DNA from: Paracidovorax citrulli
GTDB taxonomy: Bacteria; Pseudomonadota; Gammaproteobacteria; Burkholderiales; Burkholderiaceae_C
Direction: 5' to 3'
Assembly: GCF_900100305.1 (NCBI RefSeq)
Contig: NZ_FNEY01000019.1
Coordinates: forward strand, 1-64,000
DNA length: 64,000 nucleotides
Shown: piece by piece, positions 1 to 7,085 of the stretch
Position numbering within the stretch: position 1 is the stretch's first letter
How the letters are laid out: every line of letters starts with the position of its first letter
The notes under the pieces: generated by a model
What the model was told of the DNA's origin: nothing
Databases searched by the model: none
Seen by the model: the letters and a program-made list of their open reading frames with translations, nothing else
Position numbers and translations under genes: made by a program

Positions 1-301
1 GCAACCTGCCCACCGCTCTGTCTTTGAATGCTTGTCCGTATCGTGCCAACTGGCTTCTCGCTCTTCGCCCCCGGGGTGAAACACACGGCAGCGGGCCGGC
101 GCCTGAAGGCACCTGCAAGGCTGTGCATTTGTGGACGATGCGCTGCGCGCACCGGCCCGCTTGCCGTGGACAACGCTTCGCGTTGCCCACCACGCAGACC
201 TTCGACCACAACTACACAGCCTCCTACTACCTTCATGAACTCCGAACACCGGAGTCCTATCGAGGCGACAACTATTCTGACGCGGGGGGGCCTGTTGCAG
301 G
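1..301. other. Unassigned stretch upstream of prophage remnant
   Basis: No gene could be recognised here. Two overlapping open frames run through the stretch, but neither gives a recognisable domain, and both end inside the terminase and Rz remnants that follow in another frame. Composition is uneven, with AC-rich runs around 200-245 that differ from the neighbouring GC-rich genes. This fits decayed mobile DNA, but its source is unknown. Confidence 0.4.
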
Positions 302-514
302 CACTGCTACGGCATCGGCCATCAGTACCAGTACACGCTGGCGGAATACAACGCCAAGCGCGAGAAGTGGCTGAACGACAAGAAGGAGGCAGCCGATTTC
401 CCGGAGCAGGGCGGCGTGGGGTACGACGCGCGGAAGCCGCCGAACCAGGAATGCCCCGAGTGCTTCGGTGCGGGGCAGTCGCGCACGGTGCTGAAAGACA
501 CCCGCCAGATGTCG
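302..514 (+). pseudogene. Phage terminase small subunit remnant (TerS middle segment)
   Basis: The reading frame starting at 302 gives a peptide with CYGIGHQYQYTLAEYN, then a lysine-rich stretch, then ECPECFGAGQSRTVLKDTRQ. A Cys-x-x-Cys-like segment followed by a DTRxxSP motif is the pattern I recall from small terminase subunits of lambdoid and Mu-like phages, which bind DNA and recruit the packaging motor. The DNA-binding N terminus and the C terminus are both missing, so this is a fragment. The same frame continues without a stop into an Rz-like spanin sequence from about 515, making an in-frame chimera by deletion. Family assignment comes from motif memory only. Confidence 0.6.
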
Positions 515-967
515 CCCGGGGCACCGACCATGGGAAGCTGGAGGACGCCAGTGCCTGAGCGCCGTTCCAGAGTGCCAGATGCCTGCCAGGTGGGCACGCT
601 CGTCGCGCCCATCCTAATCGGCGGGCTGCCGGGCTTCCTGGCGGGCGTCGCTGCCTTGGTCGGCTTGGCCGTGTCGCTCTGCCGGCACGACCGCGTGCAG
701 GAGGCGCAGATGCGCAAGCGGATGGAGACCATCGTCACCAAGGCTGGAGAGGCAGCACAACTCGCCGCAGCCGGGGAGATCGCCAGGATCAAGCCCCGCA
801 ACATCACCATCCGTCAGGAGTTGGACCGTGAAATTCAGACTCGTGTGGAGTACCGCGATTGCCGCCATGGCCCTGACGGGCTGCGCCTCATCAACGAAGC
901 GCTTACCGGTCGAGCCGAGCCGCTGGTGATGGTGAGTTGCCCGGAAACTCGCCCCGCTGTCCGATGA
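515..967 (+). pseudogene. Rz-like inner-membrane spanin, fused downstream of TerS remnant
   Basis: This continues the TerS frame and encodes one hydrophobic segment (roughly from VGTLVAPILIGG to VGLAVSLC), a charged helical stretch (EAQMRKRMETIVTKAGEAA), then a C-terminal part with VEYRDCRHGPDGLRLINEAL. A TM anchor, periplasmic coiled coil and a C-terminal DCRxxPDGLRLIN element is the usual plan of phage Rz i-spanins, which fuse inner and outer membrane during lysis. No convincing own start is visible, since the frame is open into the terminase fragment. The nested Rz1 reading frame supports the identification. The final residues after about 926 are read in what looks like Rz1 sequence, so the 3' end may also be altered. 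Confidence 0.6.
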
Positions 968-1034
968 CACTTTCGGGGCAACTTCTACAAAATTGGTAGA
1001 GGTGGCTGGGCAATATCGGCAGTGTCGCGCTGCC
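828..1034 (+). pseudogene. Nested Rz1-like spanin lipoprotein, broken by two frameshifts
   Basis: A GTG at 828, in the +1 frame relative to Rz, starts a 33-codon reading frame beginning MKFRLVWSTAIAAM and carrying the lipobox LTGC, then stopping at 927-929. The matching C-terminal half (KLAPLSDDTFGATSTKLVEV, then AGQYRQCRAA) resumes in the same frame at about 945 and ends near 1034. The missing link VMVSCP lies in the Rz frame between them. Adding one base near 926 and removing one near 942-945 would restore one lipoprotein of about 69 residues. Nesting of Rz1 inside Rz is standard phage lysis architecture; the two compensating lesions mark it as decayed. Confidence 0.65.
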
Positions 1035-1124
1035 CGCTCTACACACCGGTGGACGCTAAGCAAGTCCACGGCAAGTGGTGGCAAGATGTTACGATCGAAG
1101 CAGACTCTACCTGCTACTCACGCC

Positions 1125-1751
1125 ATGATGATCGATCGTAAAAAAATCCTCTATGTGCTAGCACCGATTTTGTTATCCATAGTGGGGGCGGCTATATGGG
1201 AGTGGGCGGTACGTCCTTTGTTTGCGGTTATCGGCCTCTGGGCACTCGATGTTGCGACATTAGGATTGGATTCTCTTAGAAATGCAATCTATGAAGATGC
1301 AGCGCAAGGTCTCTATGAGAAAGCAAGCGCGAATACTTTAATTTTGCTATGGTCCGTAATTGTTGCCGTTCCAGGCTATTTTATTTCGTACACGATGGGC
1401 AAAAATCGCGCTTCCAAGTTGTACGGAAACATGTCTCCGGATGACCCCGTACTGATAAAAACAGTTGCCTTGCATAAAAGAGTGCTAATGGTTTTGACTG
1501 CATTGCTATTTATCGCGGGATTTATCAATCTCATTCTTTTTCAGCGGATGCTGTATGTGAATCGCGTAATAGGTCATTTCAATCAATCGTTCGCAATCGC
1601 AGCGCCGGCGATGTCGGAAAAGGATCGCTTGGATATTATTTCAAATTTCGCTTCTATGAAAAAGAGAGGTGATTATATTGCGTTGATTGATCAACTAGCC
1701 GCGACCGCGGAACGACATAAAAAGACGCTCCCCAAATTTTCGATCTACTAG
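1125..1751 (+). CDS. Low-GC multispanning membrane protein, function unknown
   Basis: The protein is 208 residues from the double ATG at 1125-1130. The longer open frame from 993 overlaps the Rz1 remnant and is unlikely to be the true start. Three hydrophobic segments are visible: about 9-26, 72-90 (LILLWSVIVAVPGYF) and 120-140 (LMVLTALLFIAGFINLIL). An amphipathic stretch (VIGLWALDVATLGLDSLRN) lies between the first two, and the last 60 residues are soluble, charged and helical. Base composition is visibly AT-richer than everything around it, with AAA/ATT/TTT codons rare elsewhere in this window. It sits alone between phage lysis and virion remnants, so it is probably an acquired cargo gene. 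I do not recognise the family. Confidence 0.75.
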   Translation: MMIDRKKILYVLAPILLSIVGAAIWEWAVRPLFAVIGLWALDVATLGLDSLRNAIYEDAAQGLYEKASANTLILLWSVIVAVPGYFISYTMGKNRASKLYGNMSPDDPVLIKTVALHKRVLMVLTALLFIAGFINLILFQRMLYVNRVIGHFNQSFAIAAPAMSEKDRLDIISNFASMKKRGDYIALIDQLAATAERHKKTLPKFSIY

Positions 1752-1957
1752 CTTTGGGCAGATTGTTCCCATTTCTGGTGTCCTCCATCGGGAGGTGAGG
1801 TCACACGCCGTCTCACGCTGGCCTATTTATGAGTTGGACACGGTTCTGGCTCACCATACCCACCGTCAGTTGTTGAAGAAAAAGTCCGGCCGGCTGTGCC
1901 CAGCGTCGTACCAAGCTTGCCAAATTTGTCCGGTCATAACCACGACAGGATGAAACC

Positions 1958-2981
1958 GTGAGCACAACCGATGAAGATCGCCAGCGCCTGCTGAGCCCCG
2001 AAGAGCTGGTCGTCATGGCCGAGGACGACTACGACGCCGACGAACACAACGCGGCCGCGATGCGTGAGATTGGCCGCGGCGATCTGGACGACGAGGAGGA
2101 AGACGACGAGGCGAGGGGCGACGATAAGAAGGGCCGCACTGCCGCGCCCGCACCTGCGCCTGCAACTGCTCCTGCCCAGGCCGCAGCCCCTTCGCCAGTA
2201 CCGGCCCCTGCGGCCGCGGAGGCTGACGCGTCTGCACCTGCTGCAGCGCCTGCGTCCGCCGAGGGTGGTGCGGCAACCGTCGGCGCCCGGCCCGCACCGG
2301 CTCCCGCACCGCATCCCACCTACATGGCCGAACTGCCCGCGGATTACGACGCACAGGTGGCCGCGAACAAGGCCGCGCTGACGGACCTGCGCACGAAGTT
2401 CGACGACGGCGCGGTGGACGCCGCCGAATACCACGGCAAGTTGGACGAGCTGCAGGAGCAACGCGCGGATCTCCGCGAAGCCAAGACGCGGGCCCAGGTG
2501 GCAAGCGAGATGCGGGAGCAGGCTGAGGCGGGTGCATGGCTGTCGGCCATCAACACGTTAGCCGCCGACGCCGCTACGAAGCCGGAGCTGGGGCCTGGTG
2601 GACTACGCGAAGGACCATGCGAAGGCGGCCGACCTGGACATGTTCTTGAAGGTCTTGGCTGCCGCGCCGGAGAACGCCGCGAAGCCGTATCACTGGTTCC
2701 TGGAGGAAGGCCACCGCCGCGTGGTTGCACTGCATGGCATCGCCACCGCGAAGCCGGCGGCAGTAGCCCCTGCCACGCGCAAGCCTGACGCCAGTGCGGT
2801 GGTCACCAACCTGGCGGATCTGCCAGGCGGCGGCGGTGATGCCGATCCCGTCGGCGACGAGTTCGCCGAGCTGGACAAGCTGACGGGCCTGGACTACGAA
2901 CGCGAGCTGGGCCGCCTGTCGTCCGAGAAGCGCGAACGCTACCCGCTGAACATCATCGCGGCCCACAAGCGGTGGAGGTGA
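1958..2981 (+). pseudogene. Ala/Pro-rich phage structural (scaffold-type) protein, frameshifted
   Basis: The first frame (ATG at 1958) encodes an acidic N terminus (LSPEELVVMAEDDYDADE), a long Ala-Pro linker (about residues 65-115) and a helical region up to NTLAADAATKPELG. The matching continuation (VDYAKDHAKAADLDMFLKVL through DKLTGLDYERELGRLSSEKR) lies in another frame from about 2598 and ends at 2981. A shift near 2590-2600 therefore splits one protein of about 340 residues. An acidic, Ala/Pro-rich protein with a C-terminal YERxLGRLSxEKRERY-type motif resembles genes found between portal and capsid genes of tailed phages. That role is inferred. Confidence 0.55.
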
Positions 2982-3134
2982 CGGAGCACGGCTGGAGCTC
3001 TGTCTTGTAGGCTCGACCTTACGGGCGCAGCCGGCATTGCCCCGCGATCGTCGCGGCCGGTACGTCCTACGATTTGGACCGAGGCAAGGAGCTTTCCCTC
3101 CCTGCCCGCAACCCATCACCGAAAGGACTTCATC

Positions 3135-3314
3135 ATGAACACCGATCAAATCAAGGGCAGCCTGAAGGAAGCCGCCGGCAAGGTTCAGCAAAAGACCGGC
3201 GAAGTGTTCAACAGCCCGGAGCATCAGGCGAAGGGCATGGCCAAGCAGGTGGAAGGCAACGTCCAGAAGAACTACGGCGATGCCAAGGAAAACATCAAGG
3301 ACGCCACGAAGTAA
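3135..3314 (+). CDS. CsbD family stress-response protein
   Basis: The protein is 59 residues, starting at the ATG at 3135 behind the ribosome site AAAGGA. The sequence MNTDQIKGSLKEAAGKVQQK followed by the repeat-like GMAKQVEGNVQKNYGDAKE is the classic CsbD (YjbJ) pattern of two amphipathic helical units rich in Lys, Gly and Ala. CsbD proteins are small, hydrophilic, abundant in stationary phase and under osmotic or general stress, and of unresolved biochemical role. A strong hairpin terminator follows 46 bases after the stop, so it is probably monocistronic. It heads a group of stress-type genes extending to 7037. Confidence 0.9.
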   Translation: MNTDQIKGSLKEAAGKVQQKTGEVFNSPEHQAKGMAKQVEGNVQKNYGDAKENIKDATK

Positions 3315-3360
3315 TCCTTCGTGGGCGAGGCGGACACGGCTCCGCCGCGATGGCCGGACG

Positions 3361-3402
3361 AGGCCCCGGTGCACGCCGCAGACGGCGTGCCCGGGGCCTT
3401 TT
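3361..3402 (+). terminator. Rho-independent terminator after CsbD gene
   Basis: A long GC-rich hairpin (AGGCCCCG ... GCACGCCG / loop CAGA / CGGCGTGC ... CGGGGCCT) is followed by TTTT. It lies just downstream of the CsbD stop on the same strand. Confidence 0.8.
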
Positions 3403-3576
3403 CATGTCTTGCGTCCTCGATGCCCCTCCCTCATGCCGGACTCGCGATGTGTTCGCTCAGGCATCGACGGCACTGGCGGCCGCCGCACCTTGTCCTGAGG
3501 TTGCGCGGGAACATTGGGGCCGGTGCGTCGGCCCGGGGCGTGCAGTCAGGTCCTGCCAGGCCGACTGGCGCGGCCG

Positions 3577-3873
3577 TCACATGGGCAGGTCAGCGAAGGA
3601 GGGGGCCGCGGACGCTTCGGTCTTCGGCGGCTGTTCGGCGGGCTGGCGGCTCCAGCGCCGCAAGCCGTCCCGGCCGCCCGCGGAGCGCAGAAGCAGCGCG
3701 CCGCCGATGGCGGCATGCAGTACGGCACGCGTGCGGCTGCGGGATACCAGGGCCCAGAAAAGCAGGCCCGCGCCCGCGATGGCCGCTGCAGTGTGTTCAT
3801 GCGGGGCGCTGGCGCGGCTGTCGTCGTAATCGATCAGGTGGCGCACGGAGTGGCGGAGTTCGTCGTTCTGCAT
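3577..3873 (-). CDS. Small two-helix membrane protein, DUF2892-like
   Basis: The protein is 98 residues, with ATG at 3873 preceded on the minus strand by AAGGA. It has a hydrophilic N terminus (MQNDELRHSVRHLIDYDDSR), a hydrophobic helix around residues 27-43 (HTAAAIAGAGLLFWALV), a short basic turn SRSRTR, and a second helix (AVLHAAIGGALLLRSAGG). The basic turn plus GGALLxR resembles the DUF2892/YgaP-type membrane hairpin that Comamonadaceae often encode beside CsbD and KGG stress proteins. The C terminus is basic then proline-rich and cytoplasmic by the positive-inside rule. The homology is a tentative reading and no function can be assigned. Confidence 0.65.
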   Translation of the reverse strand: MQNDELRHSVRHLIDYDDSRASAPHEHTAAAIAGAGLLFWALVSRSRTRAVLHAAIGGALLLRSAGGRDGLRRWSRQPAEQPPKTEASAAPSFADLPM

Positions 3874-4017
3874 GGTGTGGTGTTCCTTGGCTGGGCAAGT
3901 GGAACGATCACCTTAGGTGACCGGCCTCCCTGGCGGAGTCGGTCCTTGTGCCGTGGGGCCGTAGGCTTCCACGCACGCAACCACTATGCGCGACTCCGCC
4001 TTCGGGACCGCGCCATT

Positions 4018-4050
4018 GAAAAGGCCCACCGGGGGTACCCGGTGGGCCTT
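4018..4050 (-). terminator. Rho-independent terminator after KGG-repeat gene
   Basis: Read on the minus strand, AAGGCCCACCGGG / GTACC / CCGGTGGGCCTT forms a near-perfect stem followed by TTTTC. It lies about 90 bases downstream of the KGG-repeat protein stop. Confidence 0.75.
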
Positions 4051-4136
4051 GGGGTGCGCATGCCCCGCGTCACCCGGAACTGCATCGACCCGTGGGGCGA
4101 TGCGGTCCCGGCCTGCGGGCCGGCTCGGAGTGTCGC

Positions 4137-4481
4137 TCAACGGTCGTTCTTGTGGCTTTGGCGGCCGGCCTGCGCATGCTGTTCGCTGCTGCCGCCACGG
4201 GTACCGCCGCTGTTCTGGCTGTTGCCGCTGTTCTGGCTGCCGCCACTGCTGTTCTGCTGGTTGTTGTTGCCGCCGCCGCCGTGGCTCATGCTGCCTGCGC
4301 GGCGTGCTTCCTCGGAGGTGAACTCGTGGGCATTGCCGCTTGCGTGCGCTGCGCGTCCGCCTTCAGCGGCGATCTCGCGTTGGCGCTCGGGGTCCATGCC
4401 GGCGAATCCGCGGCCGGAACCGCCACCCTGGTTGCCTTGGTTATTGCCTTGGTTGCCTTGATTGCCTTGATTCGATGCCAT
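4137..4481 (-). CDS. KGG-repeat stress-induced protein, Asn/Gln/Gly/Ser-rich
   Basis: The protein is 114 residues from the ATG at 4481, chosen over an upstream frame extension because AAAGGAG precedes it at proper spacing. The N terminus is a run of NQG triplets. The centre holds a KGG-type unit (GRGFAGMDPERQREIAAEGG, then a second unit with EEARRAGSMSHGG), as in Con-10/GsiB-like hydrophilic stress proteins. The C-terminal half is low-complexity Asn/Ser/Gly/Gln ending HAQAGRQSHKNDR. Such proteins are intrinsically disordered and associated with desiccation or starvation; the biochemical role is not established. The NQG and NSG tracts are encoded by short DNA repeats that could vary in length between strains. 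Confidence 0.85.
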   Translation of the reverse strand: MASNQGNQGNQGNNQGNQGGGSGRGFAGMDPERQREIAAEGGRAAHASGNAHEFTSEEARRAGSMSHGGGGNNNQQNSSGGSQNSGNSQNSGGTRGGSSEQHAQAGRQSHKNDR

Positions 4482-4973
4482 GTGATTTCTCCTTTGGAAC
4501 ATAACGAATGGTGAGTTGGAAGTGACCGCGCAGTGCAGCGCTGTCGATGAGGCAGGGGGCAACGGACATGCCATGCGCCGGACCGGCAGCACGGCATTGG
4601 CCGCTCTGCGGGAGGGTGCAGCCGTGGCCTGTTACGAAGGCGCAGAGGGAAACCGCGGCGAATGCATGGAAACGAAACAAAGGGTTTTGTCGGGCTGCGC
4701 GTGACGTCGCGGCCATGCACTCCGGCGCCGTGCCGGTGCGAGCACGTCCGGACCTCGCTGGTCATTTCTTCCGGCCGTGCGCGTTTTGCGGCAATGCTTG
4801 CAAAACACCGTCGGCGGGCCGTGCGAACCACAACCCGGCCCTGGTGTAACGCGGCCCTGGTGTAACGCGGGCCGTATCTTGCGCAGCTTCCTACGCGGCG
4901 TGCAGGGGCGACGGCAAATCATGGATCGCTCTCTTTCCCCCGATGAACAGCACACTACGCAAGGAGTTTTTTC
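4482..4973. other. Intergenic region between KGG and ferritin-like genes
   Basis: No protein-coding frame here looks real. The stretch should contain divergent promoters: one for the minus-strand KGG gene at its left end and one for the plus-strand ferritin-like gene at its right end. Apart from a 16-base tandem duplication at 4836-4867 and the ribosome site AAGGAG before 4974, nothing recognisable was found. Confidence 0.5.
4836..4867. repeat. 16-bp perfect tandem duplication
   Basis: Two head-to-tail copies of CGGCCCTGGTGTAACG lie 107 bases upstream of the first ferritin-like gene. A third partial start (CGGGCC) follows. The position is where promoter or operator elements for that gene would be expected. 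Confidence 0.8.
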
Positions 4974-5783
4974 ATGGAAGCCACCACCACGGGTATGAAT
5001 CGCACGGGCGCTTCGGCGTCGCCGGCCGGTGCGCAGGCGATGGAAGACGCCGTCGAGCGGTACTCGCCGCCCGGCCCCATCGATTTGTCGCAGGCCAGGG
5101 AAGTCCTCCTGCTGTACGCGCAGGAGGCCGGACCGCTCGGCGCGGTGCCGCCGCCCACGTCCCTGGGCGGAATGGTGCGCACGGGCGTGAGCAAGCTCAT
5201 GGGCGAGCATCCGGAGATCCTTCTGGACAAGATCGGCGAACGCATCGCCTTCGAGCGCGGCGGCACCCGGCTCTACGACGCGCTGATGGTGAAGTACGAG
5301 GCCGCCGTGAATGCCGGCGCGAAGATCCCCACGCCGGCGGACGCGGTGAAGGCGGCAGGTGCCGGTACGGACGATGTCGCGCTGCAGGCGGACGCCTCGG
5401 CGCTGGCGACGCTGCAGCGCATCCGTGCGGAGGAATTGCAGCACTTCCAGATGCTGTGCGATGCCATGCGGCAGCTCGGCGGCGATCCGACGGCGCAGAC
5501 GCCGTGCGCGGACGTGATCGCCACTGCGTCGATGGGATTGATCCAGGTGGTGTCGGACCCGCGCACCACGCTGGCGCAGGCGCTGTCGGCCATGCTGACC
5601 GCGGAGCTCACCGACAACGCGGGCTGGGAACTGCTGATACAGCTGGCGGAGCAGGCGGGAGAAACCGACCTGATCAGCGAATTCGCCCAGGCGCTGACCG
5701 AGGAGCAGCGGCACCTGGCCACCGTGCAGGCCTGGCTCCAGGCTCTGGTGGTTTCCGGACCGCTGCCGAGCGATGCGGTGTGA
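4974..5783 (+). CDS. Ferritin-like domain protein 1
   Basis: The protein is 269 residues, with ATG at 4974 behind AAGGAG. After a variable N terminus it has helices bearing carboxylate and histidine pairs typical of a ferritin-like four-helix bundle: ERGGTRLYDAL near residue 95, EELQHFQML near 155, TAELTDNAGWELL near 213 and EEQRHLATV near 243. E-E-x-x-H motifs on helices 2 and 4 fit a di-iron site. It is followed after 63 bases by a second, larger ferritin-like protein and is probably cotranscribed with it. A likely role is iron or manganese handling or oxidant protection in stationary phase. It is not a Dps or bacterioferritin by length or motif; the substrate is unknown. Confidence 0.75.
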   Translation: MEATTTGMNRTGASASPAGAQAMEDAVERYSPPGPIDLSQAREVLLLYAQEAGPLGAVPPPTSLGGMVRTGVSKLMGEHPEILLDKIGERIAFERGGTRLYDALMVKYEAAVNAGAKIPTPADAVKAAGAGTDDVALQADASALATLQRIRAEELQHFQMLCDAMRQLGGDPTAQTPCADVIATASMGLIQVVSDPRTTLAQALSAMLTAELTDNAGWELLIQLAEQAGETDLISEFAQALTEEQRHLATVQAWLQALVVSGPLPSDAV

Positions 5784-5846
5784 ACAAGACCGTCCGCATC
5801 TTCCTCGCGCACTCTCTCCCAATCCATCTTTTCAAAGGACAACCCC

Positions 5847-7037
5847 ATGACGATCCATCTTTTCCAGGACAAGGGCACCGCCCTGGAGCGCCAGCGCCTG
5901 AGCTGGAAGGACATGGTGGGCAAGCCCATCAGCAAGCTCGACGATGACGCCTTCACGCGCGTGCGCGCCATCCTCATGAACGGCGTCGAGCTCGATGCGC
6001 TGCGCACCAAGCAGGTCCTGCTGCGCATGAACGCCGATGCGCGGGTGGAGATCGCGCAGCTCATGCGCGTGGAGCAGCACCAGGCCACGACGATCAACTG
6101 GCTGATCGGCGCCGACCATTCACCGCTGGAGACCACGATCGGCTACGAACAGACGGCCATCGAGGTCACCGCGTCGGTGGCGAAACTGGAGCCCGACAGT
6201 TATCTCGCGCAGGGCTACCGCTACGCGCTGCTCGAGGATTTCGACCATCTCTACCGCTACAGCGCGCTGCTGGACCGGCTGGAAGGCAAGGACGCCAACA
6301 ACATTACCCAGGGCTACACCGACATCGTGCCGTCGCGGCCCACCTGGGTGCACCATCGCGCTCCGGAGCACGACCTGCTGGAGCCTTACGGGCCGGACGC
6401 GGTGCTGGCGACCAAGCTGCACGCGCTCACGCTGACGGGCGGCGAGTACCAGACGCACGACTACTACATGAACATCGGGCCGCTGTTCTCCGACCCGGTG
6501 GCCCGGCAGCTCTATGCGGAGATCGCGTCGGTGGAGTCGCAGCACATCACGCACTACGGCTCGATGCTCAACCCGCACGAGACGCCGCTGGAAAAGCTGC
6601 TGATCGCCGAGGCCTGCGAGGTGTGGAACTACGCGGGTTGCGCGCAGCAGGAGAGCAATCCCCGCGTGCGGGCGATCTGGGAGATGTTCCTGGATTACGA
6701 ACTGGGGCATTTCCAGGTGGTGCAGGAACTGTTCAAGCGCCTGGAGCGGCGCGACCCCGCCGAGGTTCTCGGAGACGGCGCGCTGCCGGCCTTCATCCGC
6801 TTCGAAAGCCATCGCGACTACCTGCGGCAGGTGGTCGATGCCGAGACCGACTTCCGCAAGGACGGCACGCGTTTCGTACAGACCCCCCAGGAAGAGGGCG
6901 AATCCTCGCTGGCCTACCGCGAAGCGGTGAACCAGGACGGTTCGCCGTCGCGCGCCGCGTCCGCCTCGTATGCATGGACGGCCGGGACCGAACTGGTGCG
7001 GGAGGCCGAGGCCGTGGAGGTGGTGGCTGCCGCGTAG
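5847..7037 (+). CDS. Ferritin-like domain protein 2
   Basis: The protein is 396 residues and starts MTIHLFQDKGTALERQRLSW. Helices carry several E-x-x-H or E-x-x-x-H pairs: RVEQHQATTINWL (about 75), EDFDHLYRY (about 133), EIASVESQHITHY (about 228) and DYELGHFQVV (about 286), which suggests one or two di-iron ferritin-like bundles. The last 50 residues are Ala/Ser-rich and probably flexible. No signal peptide is seen, so it should be cytoplasmic. Spacing and orientation indicate an operon with the preceding ferritin-like gene. The family is known to me only as uncharacterised ferritin-like proteins of proteobacteria, so no reaction can be named. Confidence 0.7.
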   Translation: MTIHLFQDKGTALERQRLSWKDMVGKPISKLDDDAFTRVRAILMNGVELDALRTKQVLLRMNADARVEIAQLMRVEQHQATTINWLIGADHSPLETTIGYEQTAIEVTASVAKLEPDSYLAQGYRYALLEDFDHLYRYSALLDRLEGKDANNITQGYTDIVPSRPTWVHHRAPEHDLLEPYGPDAVLATKLHALTLTGGEYQTHDYYMNIGPLFSDPVARQLYAEIASVESQHITHYGSMLNPHETPLEKLLIAEACEVWNYAGCAQQESNPRVRAIWEMFLDYELGHFQVVQELFKRLERRDPAEVLGDGALPAFIRFESHRDYLRQVVDAETDFRKDGTRFVQTPQEEGESSLAYREAVNQDGSPSRAASASYAWTAGTELVREAEAVEVVAAA

Positions 7038-7085
7038 CGGGACCGGTGGCCTGCGGGCCGGGCTCGACCTGCCCGGCCCGCAGGG

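Noticed and set aside
28-558. Open frames over the first 560 bases
   Set aside because: They overlap the TerS fragment in another frame and give no recognisable protein.
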